From the NCBI RefSeq assembly GCF_002838835.1, contig NZ_NHPP01000024.1, positions 1 through 64,000 on the forward strand: a stretch of 64,000 bases of DNA. The letters run 5' to 3'. The stretch is from Siphonobacter sp. SORGH_AS_0500 (GTDB lineage Bacteria; Bacteroidota; Bacteroidia; Cytophagales; Spirosomataceae). Of the stretch, positions 18,568 through 26,581 are shown piece by piece; within the stretch, counting starts at the first letter, position 1, and each line of letters starts with the position of its first letter. Under the pieces are notes generated by a model. That model worked only from the letters and a program-made list of their open reading frames with translations, had not been told where the DNA came from and searched no databases. The position numbers and the translations under genes were made by a program.

Positions 18568-21180
18568 TTATACCTCCAGCGTACCGTCTACGTTTTCAAA
18601 ACTGATTTCACCTGCATCGTCGAGATTCATCAGAATTACGGAGTCTTTACCAACCTTTCCTCCGAGAATATCCTTCGATAGGGCGTTGAGAATACGTTTC
18701 TGAAGAACCCGCTTGAGCGGACGAGCTCCGAAGTTGGGTTCGTAACCTTCCTCAGCAATTTTCTCCAGGGCTTCATCCGTTGCTTCCAGGGTAATGCCTT
18801 GTTCGAGTAACCGTCGCTGAATCTGGCGGAACTGAATGGCCACGATCTTGCGAATATTCTTGGCATTCAGAGGCTCGAACAGCACGATTTCATCAATACG
18901 ATTCAGGAACTCAGGGCGAACGCTGGCTTTAAGTAACTCCATCACCGAACTCTTCGCTTCTTCTACTACCAGCGAGTGATTCCAGCCTTCATCTTCATTG
19001 AATTTATCCATAATAATCTGACTACCAATGTTAGAAGTCATGATGATGATGGTATTCTTGAAGTTGGCAATCCGGCCTTTATTATCGGTTAATCGACCGT
19101 CATCTAACACCTGAAGCATGATATTCCAGACATCTGGGTGAGCTTTTTCGATCTCGTCGAGTAATACTACCGAGTAAGGTTTCCGACGAACGGCTTCGGT
19201 TAACTGACCGCCTTCGTCGTAACCCACGTATCCCGGAGGAGCTCCCACCAGACGGCTTACCGTATGGCGTTCCTGGTATTCACTCATATCAATCCGTACG
19301 AGAGCATTTTCGTCGTTAAAGAGGTAATCGGCCAGCGTTTTTGCTAACTCCGTTTTACCCACACCGGTAGGACCGAGGAACAAGAAACTACCAATCGGAC
19401 GTTTCGGGTCCTGCATGCCCGCCCGACTCCGGCGAACGGCATCCGCTACGGCTTCAATGGCCTCTTCCTGTCCGGCTACGCGTTTGTGTAACTCTTTTTC
19501 AAGGCCCAACAATTTCTCGCGTTCCGACTGAAGCATTTTGGATAGGGGAATTCCCGTCCATTTCGCTACTACCTCGGCGATGTCTTCGGCGGATACTTCT
19601 TCCTTCATCATCGTGCCTTCACTGGAATTTTCCTGCTGTTGCAGCTCGTCGAGGCGTTTCTGAGCTTCGGGAATTTTTCCGTAACGAATTTCCGCAACCT
19701 TGCCATAATCGCCGCTGCGTTCGGCTTTTTCGGCTTCCAGCTTCAGTTGGTCAAGTTCTTCGTTCAGCGTCCGAACTTCATTAACGGCTTCTTTTTCAGA
19801 CTCCCAGCGAGCCTTTAACTCATTCCGGGCTTCACTTAAATCGGCAATTTCCTTACTTAATGAAGTTTCTTTATCCTTATTATTTTCCCGACGAATGGCT
19901 TCCCGCTCAATTTCGAGCTGCATTACCCGGCGGTTCAATTCATCCAGTTCTTCAGGAACCGAATCCATTTCCAGCCGTAGTTTCGCTGCCGCTTCATCCA
20001 TTAAGTCAATGGCTTTATCGGGTAAGAAACGATCCGTAATGTAGCGGCTTGATAACTCTACTGCGGCAATAACGGCATCATCCTGAATGCGAACTCCGTG
20101 GTGTAATTCGTATTTATCTTTAATCCCACGGAGAATCGAAATGGCGTCTGACTCGGTAGGTTCATCAACAATAACGGACTGAAAACGACGCTCCAGAGCT
20201 TTATCTTTCTCGATGTATTTCTGGTATTCTTTCAGCGTTGTGGCACCAATGGCGTGTAACTCTCCACGAGCCAGAGCGGGTTTCAGCAAGTTAGCCGCAT
20301 CCATGGCTCCTTCGCCACCGGCTCCTGCACCAATCAACGTGTGAATCTCATCGATGAAGAGAATAAGCTCGCCATCTGAATCAGTAACTTCTTTAATAAC
20401 GGATTTCAGACGCTCTTCGAATTCACCTTTATACTTCGCTCCGGCAATGAGCAGACCCATGTCGAGCGAAACGATGATTTTATCTTTCAGGTTTTCAGGA
20501 ACATCGCCCTGCACAATTCGTTGAGCCAGGCCTTCCACAATCGCCGTTTTACCAACCCCTGGTTCTCCTAAAAGAATGGGATTGTTTTTCGTCCGACGGG
20601 AAAGGATTTGCAGTACCCGGCGAATTTCTTCGTCCCGGCCAATCACAGGGTCAATTTTACCCTGGCGGGCCAGTTCATTCAGGTTTTTGGAGTAACGTTC
20701 GAGGGAACGATACTTGGCTTCAGCATTCTGATCTTTCACGGAATTACCTTTTCCTCTTAGTTCTTTAATAGCAGTGATCAACTCTTTTTCCCTGAAACCC
20801 ACTTCCTTCAGCATCGTACCAACGGCATCTTTGCCGCTGGCCAATCCCAGCAGGATCAGCTCAACACTGACAAATTCATCGTCAAATTCTTTCAGGTAAG
20901 ATTGGGACTTCGTCAGGGCAGCTTGCAGGTCGTTCCCAATATAGGCCTGACCTCCGGAAACAACCGGATAACTGCTTACAATATTTTCTAGCCGACTCAT
21001 CATAAGAGTCGTATTAACTGATAATTTTTTAGTCAGAAAACCCATCGTGTTCGGGTCTTCTTCGAGTAATGCTTTAAGAACGTGCCCCGATTCAACGGCC
21101 TGCTGCTGATTGCCCTGAGCAATCTGGACAGCCTGTTGAATAACCTCTTGGGCTTTAACGGTATATTGGTTGAAATTCAT
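18568..21180 (-). CDS. clpB: ATP-dependent chaperone ClpB
   Basis: An 870-residue Hsp100 disaggregase that threads aggregated protein through a hexameric pore together with DnaK. It has an N-terminal Clp_N double repeat (about 1-145), NBD1 with Walker [14 protein letters not shown] (about 205) and Walker [15 protein letters not shown], the coiled-coil middle domain (about 405-525, rich in E/K/R/L) that distinguishes ClpB from ClpA/ClpC, and NBD2 with [14 protein letters not shown] (about 605) plus the C-terminal D2-small domain. It is full length for the family. It is probably stress-induced, but no CIRCE-like operator was found upstream. Confidence 0.97.
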   Translation of the reverse strand: MNFNQYTVKAQEVIQQAVQIAQGNQQQAVESGHVLKALLEEDPNTMGFLTKKLSVNTTLMMSRLENIVSSYPVVSGGQAYIGNDLQAALTKSQSYLKEFDDEFVSVELILLGLASGKDAVGTMLKEVGFREKELITAIKELRGKGNSVKDQNAEAKYRSLERYSKNLNELARQGKIDPVIGRDEEIRRVLQILSRRTKNNPILLGEPGVGKTAIVEGLAQRIVQGDVPENLKDKIIVSLDMGLLIAGAKYKGEFEERLKSVIKEVTDSDGELILFIDEIHTLIGAGAGGEGAMDAANLLKPALARGELHAIGATTLKEYQKYIEKDKALERRFQSVIVDEPTESDAISILRGIKDKYELHHGVRIQDDAVIAAVELSSRYITDRFLPDKAIDLMDEAAAKLRLEMDSVPEELDELNRRVMQLEIEREAIRRENNKDKETSLSKEIADLSEARNELKARWESEKEAVNEVRTLNEELDQLKLEAEKAERSGDYGKVAEIRYGKIPEAQKRLDELQQQENSSEGTMMKEEVSAEDIAEVVAKWTGIPLSKMLQSEREKLLGLEKELHKRVAGQEEAIEAVADAVRRSRAGMQDPKRPIGSFLFLGPTGVGKTELAKTLADYLFNDENALVRIDMSEYQERHTVSRLVGAPPGYVGYDEGGQLTEAVRRKPYSVVLLDEIEKAHPDVWNIMLQVLDDGRLTDNKGRIANFKNTIIIMTSNIGSQIIMDKFNEDEGWNHSLVVEEAKSSVMELLKASVRPEFLNRIDEIVLFEPLNAKNIRKIVAIQFRQIQRRLLEQGITLEATDEALEKIAEEGYEPNFGARPLKRVLQKRILNALSKDILGGKVGKDSVILMNLDDAGEISFENVDGTLEV

Positions 21181-21390
21181 GGCAAAAGGATGTTTTGAGT
21201 TTAGAGTTGGTGCGTTTGAATTAGAGAGTGGTCCGACGGATAAGTCAACCAGAGCGTTAAACTAATTCAAAACGCTGAACGCTACCCTTTGGAATCAAAA
21301 CTCTTTACCAAAGCTCCCTGCGTGCCTTTTTGGCTTAAGGTTACTAATAAGTATGTAAAAATGATGCCATTATGACCTAAAAACCAGAAA

Positions 21391-21420
21391 AAAAGACAGC
21401 CTCTTGTGAAGGCTGCCTTT
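21391..21420 (-). terminator. Intrinsic terminator of the SDR gene
   Basis: On the minus strand, GGCAGCC and GGCTGTC flank a 9-base loop and are followed by a T7 run. It lies about 20 bases beyond the SDR stop codon. Confidence 0.75.
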
Positions 21421-21439
21421 ACTAGATGCAGGGTTATAT

Positions 21440-22357
21440 TCAAATTGGTAAGCTTTTGCGGGCGTATTTTTTATAGCCCCAAAATAAAGCTCCTGCGATT
21501 ACCGCCAGAGAAACCAGCGTTGAGGCCGTAGAGGGGACTTTACTTTCAGTATTTTCTTCTTCCGAAGGACGCTCCATCAGTTTTCGCATCAGTTGAGATA
21601 AAAACGTATCTGGTAATAAATTCGAGGCAGCGGCCTGCGATTTATTCATCAACCCGGATACTACTTTATCTTTTCCGGCCATCAAGGCGTCAAAACCATC
21701 CTGAGCCACTTTCGCGGGATCTGCCGACTGAGCCTGTTTATGAGCACGGGTACCTTCAGCCCCTGCCTTATGGAAAAAGTCTGTATTCGTTGCACCAGGC
21801 AGAAGGGCGGTAACGGTTATATTGGTCTCCTTGCATTCGTTCCGTAGAGCTTCAGTGAAGGAAAGGACAAAGGCTTTTGTAGCTCCGTATACGGCCATAA
21901 AAGGATTGGGAATGACAGAAACGATGGAAGCCAGGTTCAGAATTTTTCCTTCATTGGCCTGTACCATATCATTCAGGAACAATTTCGTCAGATGTACGAG
22001 CGATACCACGTTGAGTTGGATAATGGAAAGCTCCCGATCCAGATCGGTTTCTGTCGCAAAGGCTCCGTATTCACCCATACCAGCGTTATTCACCAGTACA
22101 TTGACATCAATACCGAATCCCTGTACCTCACTGTATACTTCCTGCGGGGCATTGGGCTGGGATAAATCCTTGCCAATAACCACTACGTTTTCCACGCTGA
22201 ACTGAGATCGGAGATCGCTGGCAATCTCGTTAAGTCGATCTGTATTTCTGGCCACCAGCACCAGATTATAGCCATTTTTCGCGAACACTTTCGCGAGCTC
22301 GTAGCCAATACCACTGGAAGCTCCGGTGATGAGAGCAGTTTGTTGCGTTGTTTTCAT
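21440..22357 (-). CDS. SDR-family NAD(P)-dependent oxidoreductase with C-terminal membrane anchor
   Basis: A 305-residue classical short-chain dehydrogenase. The Rossmann motif TGASSGIG (about 11-18), NNAG (about 90-93), the catalytic Ser in NLASIVS, and YGATK (Tyr/Lys pair, about 160) are all present. After about residue 255 there is an E/S-rich linker and a hydrophobic segment (TLVSLAVIAGALFWGYKKYARK) at the very C terminus, which would tether the enzyme to the membrane. The substrate is unknown; similar DltE-like dehydrogenases are common in this phylum. It appears monocistronic. Confidence 0.88.
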   Translation of the reverse strand: MKTTQQTALITGASSGIGYELAKVFAKNGYNLVLVARNTDRLNEIASDLRSQFSVENVVVIGKDLSQPNAPQEVYSEVQGFGIDVNVLVNNAGMGEYGAFATETDLDRELSIIQLNVVSLVHLTKLFLNDMVQANEGKILNLASIVSVIPNPFMAVYGATKAFVLSFTEALRNECKETNITVTALLPGATNTDFFHKAGAEGTRAHKQAQSADPAKVAQDGFDALMAGKDKVVSGLMNKSQAAASNLLPDTFLSQLMRKLMERPSEEENTESKVPSTASTLVSLAVIAGALFWGYKKYARKSLPI

Positions 22358-22617
22358 ATCCGTTGGTTTATCAGAATGTTAGGAAGGGAAAGAAACCATT
22401 CCAGAGGGGAGTATTCTTGGCAAAGTGCTGATTATCTGTGGTGAGGGGTCGATATTTTGGGTAAAAACAGCCTCGGTGGCTCCATTTAGCAAGCGTGGAG
22501 TATACCAGAAGGGAATGAGTGGGTACTGTAATTCTGGCTAGTTAGATGGGCTACCTAGTCTGGTCTTAGATTTTTACGTTCTTTGGTGACCTTCTCAGAT
22601 ATGATCAACAGATAGCT

Positions 22618-23154
22618 ATGAAACAAATCATTTTTTTGCTAGCAGTCTCCGTGTGGATGGGAGCTTGCTCTTCGTATAATAATGTCAAGACCAAAAGGGA
22701 CGAAGACGCTGATTTTCAATCTTATAAAACCTACAATTTTATGGATGTCGAGCTGGAAGGAGCCCCGGCAGATTCGTCCAATTCAACGGCCCTGACCGAA
22801 ATTAAAAGAGCAGTGGCTCAGGAAATGAATAATAGGGGATATAAGCTCTACGGCAATCCTGACCTGAAGATTAATATCGGATTAGTGGTGCAGGAGAAGT
22901 CCCAGACTCGCCAGACGGATATTCGTGAAGCTCCGCGTTATATTGGTCAGCGTCGGTATTCCTGGAAAAGTGAAACGGTAGAAGTTGGGCGTTATAAAGA
23001 AGGAACCCTAACGGTGGACGTGGTAGAGGCAAAAGGGAATAAACTCATCTGGCAGGCCACCGGATCGACGGTGTTGAATAAGCAAAGTCGCCAGCCTGAG
23101 AACATTGACCGGGCCGTTGCCAAGTTATTTGAAAAATTTCCTCAAACGAAGTAA
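22618..23154 (+). CDS. DUF4136 lipoprotein
   Basis: A 178-residue lipoprotein with Cys at residue 17 (WMGAC-SSYNNVKTKRDEDADFQSYKTYNF), the typical DUF4136 opening. The core (EIKRAVAQEMNNRGYKLYGNPDLKINI and GTLTVDVVEAKGNKLIWQATGS) also matches. The family is periplasmic or outer-membrane and of unknown biochemical role. It stands alone, with its own terminator just downstream. Confidence 0.88.
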   Translation: MKQIIFLLAVSVWMGACSSYNNVKTKRDEDADFQSYKTYNFMDVELEGAPADSSNSTALTEIKRAVAQEMNNRGYKLYGNPDLKINIGLVVQEKSQTRQTDIREAPRYIGQRRYSWKSETVEVGRYKEGTLTVDVVEAKGNKLIWQATGSTVLNKQSRQPENIDRAVAKLFEKFPQTK

Positions 23155-23170
23155 CCGAAGACTACAAGCA

Positions 23171-23198
23171 AAACCCCAGCCGAGCGGCTGGGGTTTTT
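23171..23198 (+). terminator. Intrinsic terminator of the DUF4136 gene
   Basis: A perfect 11-base stem (AAACCCCAGCC / GGCTGGGGTTT) with a GAGC loop and a T-run, 16 bases after the stop. It lies immediately before the convergent GH105 gene end and may serve it too. Confidence 0.9.
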
Positions 23199-23203
23199 TA
23201 TGC

Positions 23204-24315
23204 TTACCATTTCATTTTAATTACTTCTGAGCCTGCTAACAGATACGCCCCGGCTCCGTAAACTTCCCAGCTTTCGGCGTTAAAATTCCGACGCGGATCG
23301 GCTCCAATCGGCTGGACCCAGCCTACTTTCCCAGCGGGTGTAAGTAGGGTATTCAAGCCCGTCCAGGCTTTCTGAACGACGGGTTTAAATTTGGCTTTAT
23401 CTAAAATTCCCTGATTAATACCCCAGGCCATTGCGTAGCAATTAAAGCCGGAACCGCTGCCTTCACCACCGGGAAAAGATTCAGGGTCGAGCAAACTCGA
23501 ACGCCATAACCCGTCGGCCTGCTGCAAGGCCGCTAGTCGGTTACTCATCTCTTTAAACTGCGTCAGATAAAAATCCCGTTGCGGATGGTTTTTGGGTAAC
23601 TCCTGCAACACACGCACCAGACCACCCATTACCCAGCCATTTCCTCGTGACCAGAAAATCTTTTTGCCATTCGCTTCCTTTTTTCCCTCGCCACTGGAAT
23701 TAACCAGATACGAAGCATCACGAGCGTATAAATCTTCTTCGGTGTTATAAAGCAGATCGTAGGTCTGCTTGAAAAGCGTGTCGTTTTGAGTTAAGTAAGA
23801 AGGATCATTCAGGGTTTTGCTCAGTTTTGCTAACACTGGCGGAGCCATGAACAAGGCATCACACCACCACCAGGTAATACCATGCGTTTCACTTCAACGC
23901 CGGGTACCTTACGTATCTTCTGCACCGTGTCGATGGTTGCCTGAATCATACGGCGATCTTTTTTGATCCGGTACAAATCAATGTACGTTTGGCAGATTGC
24001 AATATCATCAGCGTGATCATACCGATTACCGGGTAACCAATTATTTCGTTCACCCATCAGCATCAGTGAATCCAGAATTCGCGACGATTTAGTAGTTTCG
24101 TAGGCGGCCATCACGCCCGCATAAAACGCCCCGTTGGTCCAGTCCGTAGCCTTATGTTTGGGATTGCTTAATTGCCAATCCGTAACTTTGAGCATGGTTT
24201 CTTTGATGTAGTTTTTGGAAAACACATCATCTTTCGGAGGTTTCTGTTCGGCGAAACTGGGGCTTGAAAGCAAAAAGCTCGCCAGTAATCCCGCGGTGAA
24301 GGATAAAAATTTCAT
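23204..24315 (-). pseudogene. GH105 unsaturated rhamnogalacturonyl hydrolase-like protein, frameshifted
   Basis: A secreted hydrolase of the GH105/GH88 (alpha/alpha)6 type that removes unsaturated uronic acid from lyase products of pectin or similar glycans. The N-terminal half has a signal peptide (MKFLSFTAGLLASFLLSSPSFAEQ), DWTNGAFYAGVMA and YDHADDIAICQTY, including the Asp pair of the active site. The frame is lost at 23873. Adding one C to the short C run at 23873-23874 makes the next frame read WWWCDALFMAPPVLAKLSK, a family hallmark, and then continue (WSRGNGWVMGGL, SGFNCYAMAWGIN) to the stop. The repaired protein has about 370 residues, as expected. ATG 24315 directly precedes the signal peptide. 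A sequencing error is likely. Confidence 0.8.
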
Positions 24316-24406
24316 AGATTTAGTAGTAAAGAATATCAAATAATAGGACGTTACTTCGCCTACTAAACCCTATGGCAAGGTTGCTTACTACATTCAATCC
24401 ATTCGT

Positions 24407-24976
24407 ATGCGAATTCATATTTTAGGAGCCTCGGGCTCGGGAACCACTACGCTGGGTCAGCATTTATATCAGAGAACAGGTATTCCACATTTCGATTCTG
24501 ATTATTATTTTTGGCTACCCACAACGCCCCCTTTTCTGGAAAAAAGAAATCCTGATGAACGAATGGCTATGCTGAATGGAGATTTGGCCGGCTTAAAGAG
24601 CTATATCCTGACGGGTTCGGTAGTGAGTTGGGGGGAATCTATGAAATCAAAATTTGACTTGATTATTTTCTTAACCATTCCTCCTGCCATTCGATTGGAG
24701 CGATTAAGAAGAAGGGAACTGGAGCGGTATGGCGAAATCATATACACCAATCCCGAAAGAAATAAACAGCACCTGGATTTTATGGAATGGGCGGCTGGCT
24801 ATGATCAGGAAAATTTCAGTGGGAGAAGTAAAATAGGGCAGGAACGTTGGCTGGCAGAGGTAACGTGTCCGGTATTACGAATTGAAGGGGACACCACGAT
24901 TGAAGAACGCATGACCCAAAGTCTGGCGAAAATTGAGGAGTTATCCCGGAATGGATTGCATTCCGGGATGAGTTAA
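24407..24976 (+). CDS. P-loop NTPase / adenylate kinase-like protein
   Basis: A 189-residue cytoplasmic protein beginning with a Walker A motif (GASGSGTTTLGQHL, residues 7-20). HFDSDYYFW follows, then a lid-like Arg-rich stretch (RLERLRRRELERYG) as in shikimate- and adenylate-kinase-like enzymes. Proteins of this kind are usually annotated only as AAA-family ATPase or topology-modulation (FlaR-like) proteins; the phosphate acceptor is unknown. Its stop codon abuts the stop of the convergent recombinase gene. Confidence 0.75.
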   Translation: MRIHILGASGSGTTTLGQHLYQRTGIPHFDSDYYFWLPTTPPFLEKRNPDERMAMLNGDLAGLKSYILTGSVVSWGESMKSKFDLIIFLTIPPAIRLERLRRRELERYGEIIYTNPERNKQHLDFMEWAAGYDQENFSGRSKIGQERWLAEVTCPVLRIEGDTTIEERMTQSLAKIEELSRNGLHSGMS

Positions 24977-25858
24977 TTAAGCCTTAGGGTGAGCCTGGGC
25001 GTAGGCTTCTTTAAGTTTTTCGATGGAGTTATGCGTATAAACCTGCGTAGCAGCCAGTGAACTGTGGCCTAGTAGATCTTTAATGGCGTTCAGGTCGGCT
25101 CCACGGTTGAGTAAATGAGTGGCAAAACTGTGCCTTAGTACGTGAGGACTCCGTTTTTCCAGCGAAGAAACCATGGAGAGGTAACGTTTCACAATTCGCT
25201 GAATCATTACCGAATAGGCTTTATTACCAGTATCTGACACGATAAGAACATCTTCGCAGGCCCCCTGAAAGGTGTCCGTTTTAAATTGCTGATATTGGCG
25301 AATTAATTTATATAAAGATGCAGACAGCGGAATGATGCGATGTTTATTACGTTTACCCAGAACAGTTAGCGTACGTTCGTAGGCATCAAGATCGGCATCT
25401 TTCAATCCAACCAGTTCAGATAAACGCATACCTGTACCGTACAGTAATTCCATGACCAGTTTGTCACGAACACCGCCAAAATCGTCCGGGAAGGTAATGT
25501 CATCGAGCAAAGTCGTCATCTCCTGTTCGCGAACAAAAGTGGGTAAAGTACGATCCGTTTTAAGGGCTTTAATTGATAAAGTAGGGTCGTTTAAAATAAC
25601 CCGCTTCCGTAACAGAAAGCCATATAAAGCACGTAGCGTAGCAATTTTACGATTGATGGAGCGGTTGTCCAGTTTTTTCTCAGCCAGGCTGGCTATCCAG
25701 GAGCGAATCATCTGGAAATCAGCTTTTTCGGGAGCATCTAGTTCATAGCTCTCCACCAGATAAGAAGAGAACTGTTCTAGATCTGAGCGATAGGCCGTAA
25801 GCGTGTGTTCACTCAGACGCTTTTCATATTTGATGTGCTGAAGAAAATAAGTAATCAT
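24977..25858 (-). CDS. xerC: Tyrosine site-specific recombinase, XerC-like
   Basis: A 293-residue two-domain tyrosine recombinase. The N-terminal SAM-like core-binding domain (YEKRLSEHTLTAYRSDLEQF) is followed by the catalytic domain with all expected residues: Arg in GTGMRLSELVGL, Lys in GKRNKHRIIPL, HVLRHSFATHLL (H-x-x-R), LLGHSSLAATQVYTH (His and nucleophile Tyr). The length and the opening match the chromosomal XerC/D-like recombinases of Bacteroidota that resolve chromosome dimers, rather than a phage or ICE integrase. The start ATG 25858 was chosen over the in-frame start at 25912 because the family begins MxxFLxHIKYEKR. Confidence 0.85.
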   Translation of the reverse strand: MITYFLQHIKYEKRLSEHTLTAYRSDLEQFSSYLVESYELDAPEKADFQMIRSWIASLAEKKLDNRSINRKIATLRALYGFLLRKRVILNDPTLSIKALKTDRTLPTFVREQEMTTLLDDITFPDDFGGVRDKLVMELLYGTGMRLSELVGLKDADLDAYERTLTVLGKRNKHRIIPLSASLYKLIRQYQQFKTDTFQGACEDVLIVSDTGNKAYSVMIQRIVKRYLSMVSSLEKRSPHVLRHSFATHLLNRGADLNAIKDLLGHSSLAATQVYTHNSIEKLKEAYAQAHPKA

Positions 25859-26339
25859 GGCGTGCAGTTTGACAAGCACCGCAATATAGGGAAAGAAATG
25901 AGGGGATAACAAAAAAGCAACCAGAAGGCTGCCTTTTAGGGTAAGTAATGGAATGCCGAATCAAGAGTTATCTCTCAAACGTATAATCACTTACGTATCT
26001 GGGGGAAATAATATGATTAGAATTTTAGGTATGGGTTAATTCTAATCCTCTTTTTTAATAGATCTGCTTTGGGGTAATGTCTGATACAAAAATGAATCGT
26101 TAAAGAATGGAATGTTAAACTATTTCGATAAAATGCAGAATTTACCAGTTAAAAGGTTTGTAATTGATTTTTTCTGGGAAACGAAAAGCGTTTTAACTTA
26201 TGCTTATTTGATAAGTAAAAGTTAAGTAGTAAATTTATTTTTAAAAAAATTAATTATGTGACTTCAATTGTTTGTAAAAGGTTAATAATGTACGATAATA
26301 GGATGTTTTATTGTGAATTTTTAATCAATGATATATGTA

Positions 26340-26347
26340 TATTTTTG
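26340..26347 (+). promoter_or_regulatory. Candidate -7 promoter element (TATTTTTG)
   Basis: It matches the Bacteroidota -7 consensus TAnnTTTG exactly and lies 32 bases before the candidate peptide gene and about 235 bases before the kinase start. The -33 TTG is not at the ideal spacing; the nearest is at 26311. Confidence 0.4.
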
Positions 26348-26378
26348 CGTATTAATACTTATAAAAATAAAACTAAAA

Positions 26379-26468
26379 ATGAATAAAAATATTGTTAGTG
26401 CGAACAAGTGGAAATATAAACGAATTGTTCAATATTTGTCGTTAATAGTACTATTTGCCGCCTTGTAA
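26379..26468 (+). CDS. Candidate 29-residue hydrophobic peptide upstream of the two-component system
   Basis: ATG 26379 to TAA 26468. The peptide starts MNKNIVSANKWKYKRIVQ, a basic stretch with five K/R residues, and ends with a hydrophobic stretch (YLSLIVLFAAL). This is a short membrane-peptide or signal-sequence-like layout. It follows a TAnnTTTG element by 32 bases and precedes the kinase by about 110 bases. It could be a real small protein, a leader peptide, or chance in AT-rich DNA; only conservation would tell. Confidence 0.35.
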   Translation: MNKNIVSANKWKYKRIVQYLSLIVLFAAL

Positions 26469-26581
26469 TCAGACGCTTTTTTTACTAATTCCACCACAGA
26501 GAAAATGAATAGATTGAAAAGACGCATGAAAGCGAAAGTGAGCACACAGAAACCTCTAATAATCAGTCATGTATCCGCCAG

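Larger units (their letters stand above)
25859..26581. other. AT-rich intergenic region upstream of the hybrid kinase
   Basis: About 720 bases, strongly A/T-rich from about 26080 on. It contains a TAnnTTTG promoter element at 26340 and a candidate 29-residue peptide gene at 26379-26468, described separately. I see no other gene, terminator of clear strength or repeat. Confidence 0.6.

Noticed and set aside
24977-25858. Integrase marking a mobile element
   Set aside because: The sequence and length fit the chromosomal XerC-type recombinase. No direct-repeat ends, phage or conjugation genes occur around it.
25910-25942. AAAAAGCAACC...GGCTGCCTTTT hairpin upstream of the recombinase gene
   Set aside because: The stem has mismatches and no gene ends in the right place for it to be a terminator.
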